Source: Asticcacaulis aquaticus
GTDB lineage: Bacteria; Pseudomonadota; Alphaproteobacteria; Caulobacterales; Caulobacteraceae
Length of the DNA stretch: 64,000 nt
Reading direction: 5' to 3'
Assembly (NCBI RefSeq): GCF_028550415.1
Contig: NZ_JAQQKX010000011.1
Coordinates: 97,933 to 161,932, forward strand
The position numbers and the translations under genes were made by a program. Within the stretch, counting starts at the first letter, position 1. The number at the start of each line of letters is the position of its first letter. Shown piece after piece: positions 60,661-64,000 of the stretch. Under the pieces are notes generated by a model that saw only the letters and a program-made list of their open reading frames with translations, did not search any database and had not been told where the DNA came from.

Positions 60661-61362
60661 TCACGCCTGGCGCAGGAACGGCAGGATATGGTTTTCGCAG
60701 ATACCGGCCGGGTCGCACTGAAAGATCATATGCGGCAGGCCAAGGCGTATCTGACGGATATTCTTGCCGAAATGGCGCGGCAGGACGGGCGGGATCAGCC
60801 GGTCCTTACCGGCATTGAGGCTGAGGATCGGCATTTGCAACGCCGCCAGTTGCGACCGCATATCGCAGGTCAGGACACTTTGCACCCGCGCCAGAAGCGT
60901 GCGGCGGTCGATGGGACTGACGGTGTCGTGGATCATTTGCGCCGTCTCCGCGTGGCCGCCATTGAACAGCATCAGGCGTATCTGCCACGTCCATAGCGGC
61001 AGAAACCGCCCCAGCGGGATCAGCGGTGAAACGATCTGCCCCAGCCGGCCATAGGGCGAGGCGGCAAAGGTCGCGCCCAGAATCAGTTTGAGAGGCTTGC
61101 GTGGTGCATGAAGGGCCAGCCAGATGGCCAGCGGCCCACCGAACGACTCGCCGACCAGTATATAGTCGCGATCGAGCGGCATTTCCGGCAGTAAGAGCTG
61201 CCCCAGATGTGCATAGGCCTGATCACCCGTCTGCGGATAGGCGAGGGCGCACACCTCCTATTTGGGCGACAATGCGGCTTTCAGGCCTTCGAAAAAGGCC
61301 GCTGTGCCATCGGTTCCGGGCAAAAGGATCAATAAAGGCTGTGAGGTAGAAGAGGGGGACAT
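60661..61362 (-). pseudogene. Alpha/beta hydrolase broken by one in-frame amber codon
   Basis: From ATG 61362 the frame encodes LLILLPGTDGTAAFFEGLKA, the expected first strand and oxyanion loop of an alpha/beta hydrolase, then meets TAG at 61258-61260 (codon 35) and continues in the same frame with ALAYPQTGDQAYAHL, the nucleophile elbow VGESFGGPLAIWLALHAP, acid region LNAGKDRLIP and histidine region LGLPHMIFQCDP. Apart from that one codon the ~233-codon gene is complete. The TAG is part of TAGGAGG, so internal re-initiation cannot be excluded, but the core first strand would be lost. Confidence 0.8.
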
Positions 61363-61495
61363 AAACGGAAAACGCGAGAACCTGGGGAAAATTTCAGCGG
61401 AGGGATTGCATGTCACAAAAGCTTGGGTTAGTGAAGCGCCTCTCTCGCGGACACAAGCGAGACCAGCAAAGCCGCTAAGGCTTTAGCCGATTTGC

Positions 61496-61569
61496 TGGGG
61501 AATGGTGTAATGGTAACACTCCGGTTTTTGGTACCGTCATTCTAGGTTCGAGTCCTAGTTCCCCAGCCA
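61496..61569 (+). tRNA. tRNA-Gln (anticodon UUG)
   Basis: 74 bases with encoded CCA. Acceptor TGGGGAA/TTCCCCA with discriminator G, anticodon loop TTTTGGT with TTG at positions 34-36, T arm CTAGG-TTCGAGT-CCTAG. The anticodon stem has one outer C-T mismatch (CCGGT/ACCGT). The 3' end overlaps the C-terminal coding end of a decayed recombinase on the other strand. Confidence 0.95.
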
Positions 61570-62127
61570 ATTTTCTTTTCCTGCATTATGATACAGTTTG
61601 CTCCCATGTGCAGGTTCGAACGGCTGTAGATTTTCCGCAAGTAAGTTAAAGGGTTCTCGGAAATCTGCGGTCAATCGACCATCTTGCTATTTACAGTTCG
61701 ATAGTACGAAATTTAGGAGTTTTTTTCGGCTATTTCCGCGTTCCTTCTCAAAAAGGTGATGCGCATTTTGGGCCAAATTGAGCAGAGCGACGCCCTCATC
61801 CATATAAATGTCGCTGGCATCTTGGTATCGCTCCATGTCGTTTTGACATCGAGCCATCTCGTCTCGCCATTGAGCGGAAACGCGATGGTAATAAGCTTCG
61901 TCGATCCGGCCGTCTAATTTATCAATATAGACGGCATCGAGACGCTGCTTCAGGCGGTCGATTTCTCCCCGCACTCGGCGGACAGCGTCAGCATGCTCAC
62001 GACGCTCGACGTCGAAGCTGGACTTGAGAGCGTCGACAACCAGATCATGAATTTCCTGATCAAATCTCAAGCTTTCCAGAAGGCCGGCAAATTGCGCCGC
62101 CAGCTTTTCCTCACGGACATACTTCTT
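61555..62127 (-). pseudogene. Large serine recombinase, C-terminal remnant
   Basis: KKYVREEKLAAQFAGLLESL, a long coiled coil (ERREHADAVRRVRGEIDRLK) and LLNFVLSNC are the end of a large serine recombinase after its zinc-ribbon. The N-terminal catalytic part is absent, cut off by the IS1595 element at 62128. TAG at 61687-61689 stands where the family has W; beyond it the frame continues QDGRLTADFREPFNLLAEN and stops at 61555, inside the tRNA-Gln T arm. So it is both 5'-truncated and nonsense-mutated, the relic of an integrated element. Confidence 0.8.
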
Positions 62128-62838
62128 GGGGCTGTCGTAGATAAGTATCAGAGTTTGGCCCAAAGTCGCAGTGTTTTGAGCCGCTCTTTGGGCGACCCGT
62201 GATTGAATCTAAACTCGCACTCCTTGATGAACAAGAAGAAGTTTTGCTTTGGGATTCCGTTGTATTTTCTAAGCACCCGCTTGGCCTGGTTCCAGAAATT
62301 CTCGATGCCGTTGATGTGGTTCTGTCCGTTGGCAAACAGCTTGGAGTGATTGATACGGCTGTGATGAAACTCGGATACATCGAGCGCGCTGTAGCTACCG
62401 AATGTGTCGGTGTAAACGATGCTATCTGGTTGAATTTTCTTGCGAATAATGGGCATCAGGGTTGTGGCCTTGGCGTCTGAGATAGGGACGACGAAGACCT
62501 TTCCGCCCCGTTTCAGCAAGCCGAATACGGGCACCTTGCCAAGCGCACCACGCCCCCGCTTGCCCTTGCGCACACCGCCGAAATAGCTCTCGTCAATCTC
62601 GACTTCACCGCCGAGCAATTCTTCGTTGGCCGCCGCCTGCTCGACGATCAGTTCGCGAACCTTGCGGTAAAACAAGGCCACTGTGTTGGCCTGCAAATCC
62701 AGCACATCCGCAGCCGAACGCGCGGTAACCTACAGAACAAAAAATTCCAGAAGCCGCAACTGCACTTTTCGACTTAATTTACAGCGCTTTAAACCCACAT
62801 CGCCACCATAGATAAGTTGCCTTATCTACGACAGCCCC
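62128..62838 (-). mobile_element. IS1595-family insertion sequence (ISXO2-like), 711 bp
   Basis: Perfect 18-bp terminal inverted repeats GGGGCTGTCGTAGATAAG at 62128-62145 and, inverted, at 62821-62838. The element carries one transposase frame. The eight bases outside each end (TACTTCTT, ATCGCCTT) do not match, so the usual target duplication is missing: DNA next to the element was deleted or rearranged after insertion. Confidence 0.9.
62148..62798 (-). pseudogene. IS1595 transposase with in-frame amber codon 23
   Basis: GTG 62798 gives GLKRCKLSRKVQLRLLEFFV, the normal N-terminus of ISXO2-like transposases, then TAG at 62730-62732 where the family has E (VLEVTARSAAD), then the rest of the protein is intact: EVEIDESYFGGVRKGKRGRG with the first acid of the DDE/N triad, IVYTDTFGSYSALD, and HINGIENFWNQAKR. 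216 codons if read through. Translation from GTG 62705 would skip the helix-turn-helix part. Confidence 0.85.
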
Positions 62839-62933
62839 ATCGCCTTTTGTAATTTGTGCAATGATAATAGGTTGTTGATTTCCGCTGAGAAGTGACCCGC
62901 CTAAAGGGTATAATGGTGAGGGTCAGGTCGTGG

Positions 62934-63713
62934 TCAAGTCACGAGTTTTTCCTTCTTTGATTTTGCGGTCGCCGAGCTGGCTTTGAAGCGGAAGCTGTCA
63001 TTGCCAGTTTCAAGGATATGGCAGTGGTGAGTTAGCCGATCGAGCAAGGCTGTCGTCATCTTGGCATCACCGAAGACACCTGCCCATTCGCTGAAGCTGA
63101 GGTTTGTTGTGATGATTACGGAGGTCCGCTCGTAGAGCTTGCTGAGCAGATGGAACAGCAAGGCGCCGCCGGAAGAGCTGAACGGCAGATAGCCCAGCTC
63201 GTCGAGGATGATCAGGTCGAGCTTGAGCAGACGGTCGGCCATCTGCCCGACCTTACCCTGCACCTTCTCCTGTTCGAGCAGATTGACTAGCTCGATAGTC
63301 GAGAAGAAGCGCACCTTCTTGCGATGGTGCTCGACAGCCTGCACGCCGATGGCCGTCGCGACATGGGTTTTGCCGGTGCCGGGTCCGCCGATCAGGACGA
63401 CGTTGTGCGCGCCGCCAATGAACTCGCAGAGATGAAGCTGGCGTACCAGCGCCTCATTGACCTCGCTGGACGAGAAGGCGAAGCCTGACAGGTCCTTGTA
63501 GGCCGGGAAGCGTGCCGACTTGATCTGGTAGGAGATCGAGCGGACTTCGCGTTCCGCTGTTTCCGCCTTCAGCAACTGGGCCAGCATCGGCATGGCGGTT
63601 TCGAACGCTGGTGAACCCTGCTCCATCAGTTCACCGGCGGCCTGAGCCATACCGTACATTTTGAGGGACTTGAGCATGATAATGATAGCCGCGCTGGCGG
63701 GATCATGACGCAT
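62934..63713 (-). CDS. istB: IS21 helper ATPase IstB
   Basis: 259 aa from ATG 63713. AAA+ motifs: Walker [16 protein letters not shown], Walker [16 protein letters not shown], sensor [20 protein letters not shown], and [20 protein letters not shown] at the end, all typical of IstB, which selects the target and stimulates the IstA transposase. Overlaps the end of istA by 11 bases, as usual. Frame intact. Confidence 0.95.
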   Translation of the reverse strand: MRHDPASAAIIIMLKSLKMYGMAQAAGELMEQGSPAFETAMPMLAQLLKAETAEREVRSISYQIKSARFPAYKDLSGFAFSSSEVNEALVRQLHLCEFIGGAHNVVLIGGPGTGKTHVATAIGVQAVEHHRKKVRFFSTIELVNLLEQEKVQGKVGQMADRLLKLDLIILDELGYLPFSSSGGALLFHLLSKLYERTSVIITTNLSFSEWAGVFGDAKMTTALLDRLTHHCHILETGNDSFRFKASSATAKSKKEKLVT

Positions 63714-64000
63714 GGCGGGTCTCCCTGCGCAGGGCGTCGTAGCGTTCAACGTTTGCCCGCGGCTCCTGCGCCAGACGCAGGGCCTGCGGTGCATCGATCG
63801 TGTCCGGCGGCGGGGTTCCGTCGATCAGTCGGTGCAGCAGGTTGAGGACGTGCGTCTTGGTCGGCACGCCGGCTTCCAGCACCAGTTCGACAGCCTGCAG
63901 AACGACGGCCTCGTCATGCTGGAGAACCAAAGCGAGTATTTCAACCATCTCCCGGTCGCCGCCCGGCCGCCTGAGCGGGTTAAGCTGTAACCGGTGGAAG
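63703..64000 (-). CDS. istA: IS21 transposase IstA, C-terminal end
   Basis: About the last 98 residues; the gene continues beyond base 64000. [40 protein letters not shown] and [13 protein letters not shown] are the recurrent C-terminus of IstA proteins. The catalytic domain lies outside the window. Confidence 0.85.
   Translation of the reverse strand, partial: FHRLQLNPLRRPGGDREMVEILALVLQHDEAVVLQAVELVLEAGVPTKTHVLNLLHRLIDGTPPPDTIDAPQALRLAQEPRANVERYDALRRETRHAS

Larger units (their letters stand above)
62873..64000 (-). mobile_element. IS21-family element, left part
   Basis: The left end TGTTGATTTCCGCTGAGAAG (62873-62892) begins with TG and has the form of IS21-type termini. It includes istB and the end of istA and runs out of the window. 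Only 34 bases separate it from the IS1595 element. Confidence 0.8.

Noticed and set aside
60661..61254. Intact short alpha/beta hydrolase starting at GTG 61254
   Set aside because: The conserved first strand and LLPGTDGTA loop lie upstream in the same frame beyond a TAG, so the short form is a truncated remnant.

Overview
The window is a GC-rich chromosomal segment from an alphaproteobacterium of the family Caulobacteraceae, probably Asticcacaulis or a close relative. The evidence is an alpha-type flagellin locus (FlbT, FlaF, three ~277-aa flagellins, a FlaEY-like protein and a FlbA-like TPR protein), sigma-54 promoters with FlbD/ftr-like dyads, an exact TTAA-N7-TTAA CtrA box, and an Oar-type TonB receptor. 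Genus is inferred, not proven.

Layout. 1-4.4 kb: envelope sugar transfer (start of a GT87-like protein, a GT2-GtrA fusion, a small GT2), a glycine-zipper protein and an RlmD-type rRNA methyltransferase. 4.4-13.7 kb: a lytic transglycosylase, a UDG homologue lacking its cluster and catalytic residues, ETF-ubiquinone oxidoreductase, a TPR protein, IspE, a DUF6157 protein and an AmpG-like permease. 13.8-20.1 kb: glyQ-glyS and ppdK. 20.1-24.2 kb: a long inverted-repeat element, a three-gene cluster of small membrane proteins, an NrtR-type regulator, an HD hydrolase and a universal stress protein.

24.2-36.3 kb: the flagellar filament locus. A duplicated FlbA-like protein lies divergent to flbT-flaF, two flagellins with sigma-54 promoters and ftr-like dyads, a FlaG-like gene, a third divergent flagellin and a FlaEY-like beta-propeller protein. 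FlbT, FlaF and the FlbA-like protein would govern flagellin synthesis, export and modification, and the others build the filament.

36.3-53.9 kb: housekeeping genes (ssb, gyrA, coaD, a cyclophilin, pirin, an outer-membrane barrel, aroC, a J-domain protein, pdxH), an orphan BchE-like radical SAM gene behind a G13 tract, a HAD phosphatase, an APH-AAA fusion kinase, a DUF1499 protein and a CtrA-boxed mini-lipoprotein. 54.4-60.6 kb: a TonB receptor, SppA and TrhO.

60.6-64 kb: a decayed accessory region: an alpha/beta hydrolase broken by an amber codon, tRNA-Gln(UUG), a serine-recombinase remnant running into the tRNA 3' end, an IS1595 element with an amber-interrupted transposase, and an IS21 element leaving the window.

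Repeats are a theme: eight copies of a ~43-bp palindrome lie just behind stop codons, and there are two MITE-like elements and a GC-rich interspersed repeat. I found no CRISPR array, rRNA or prophage. The most distinctive items are the double-headed FlbA-like protein, the G13 tract, the GyrA L89/N93 genotype, the Cys-free UDG homologue and the flagellin enhancer arrays.
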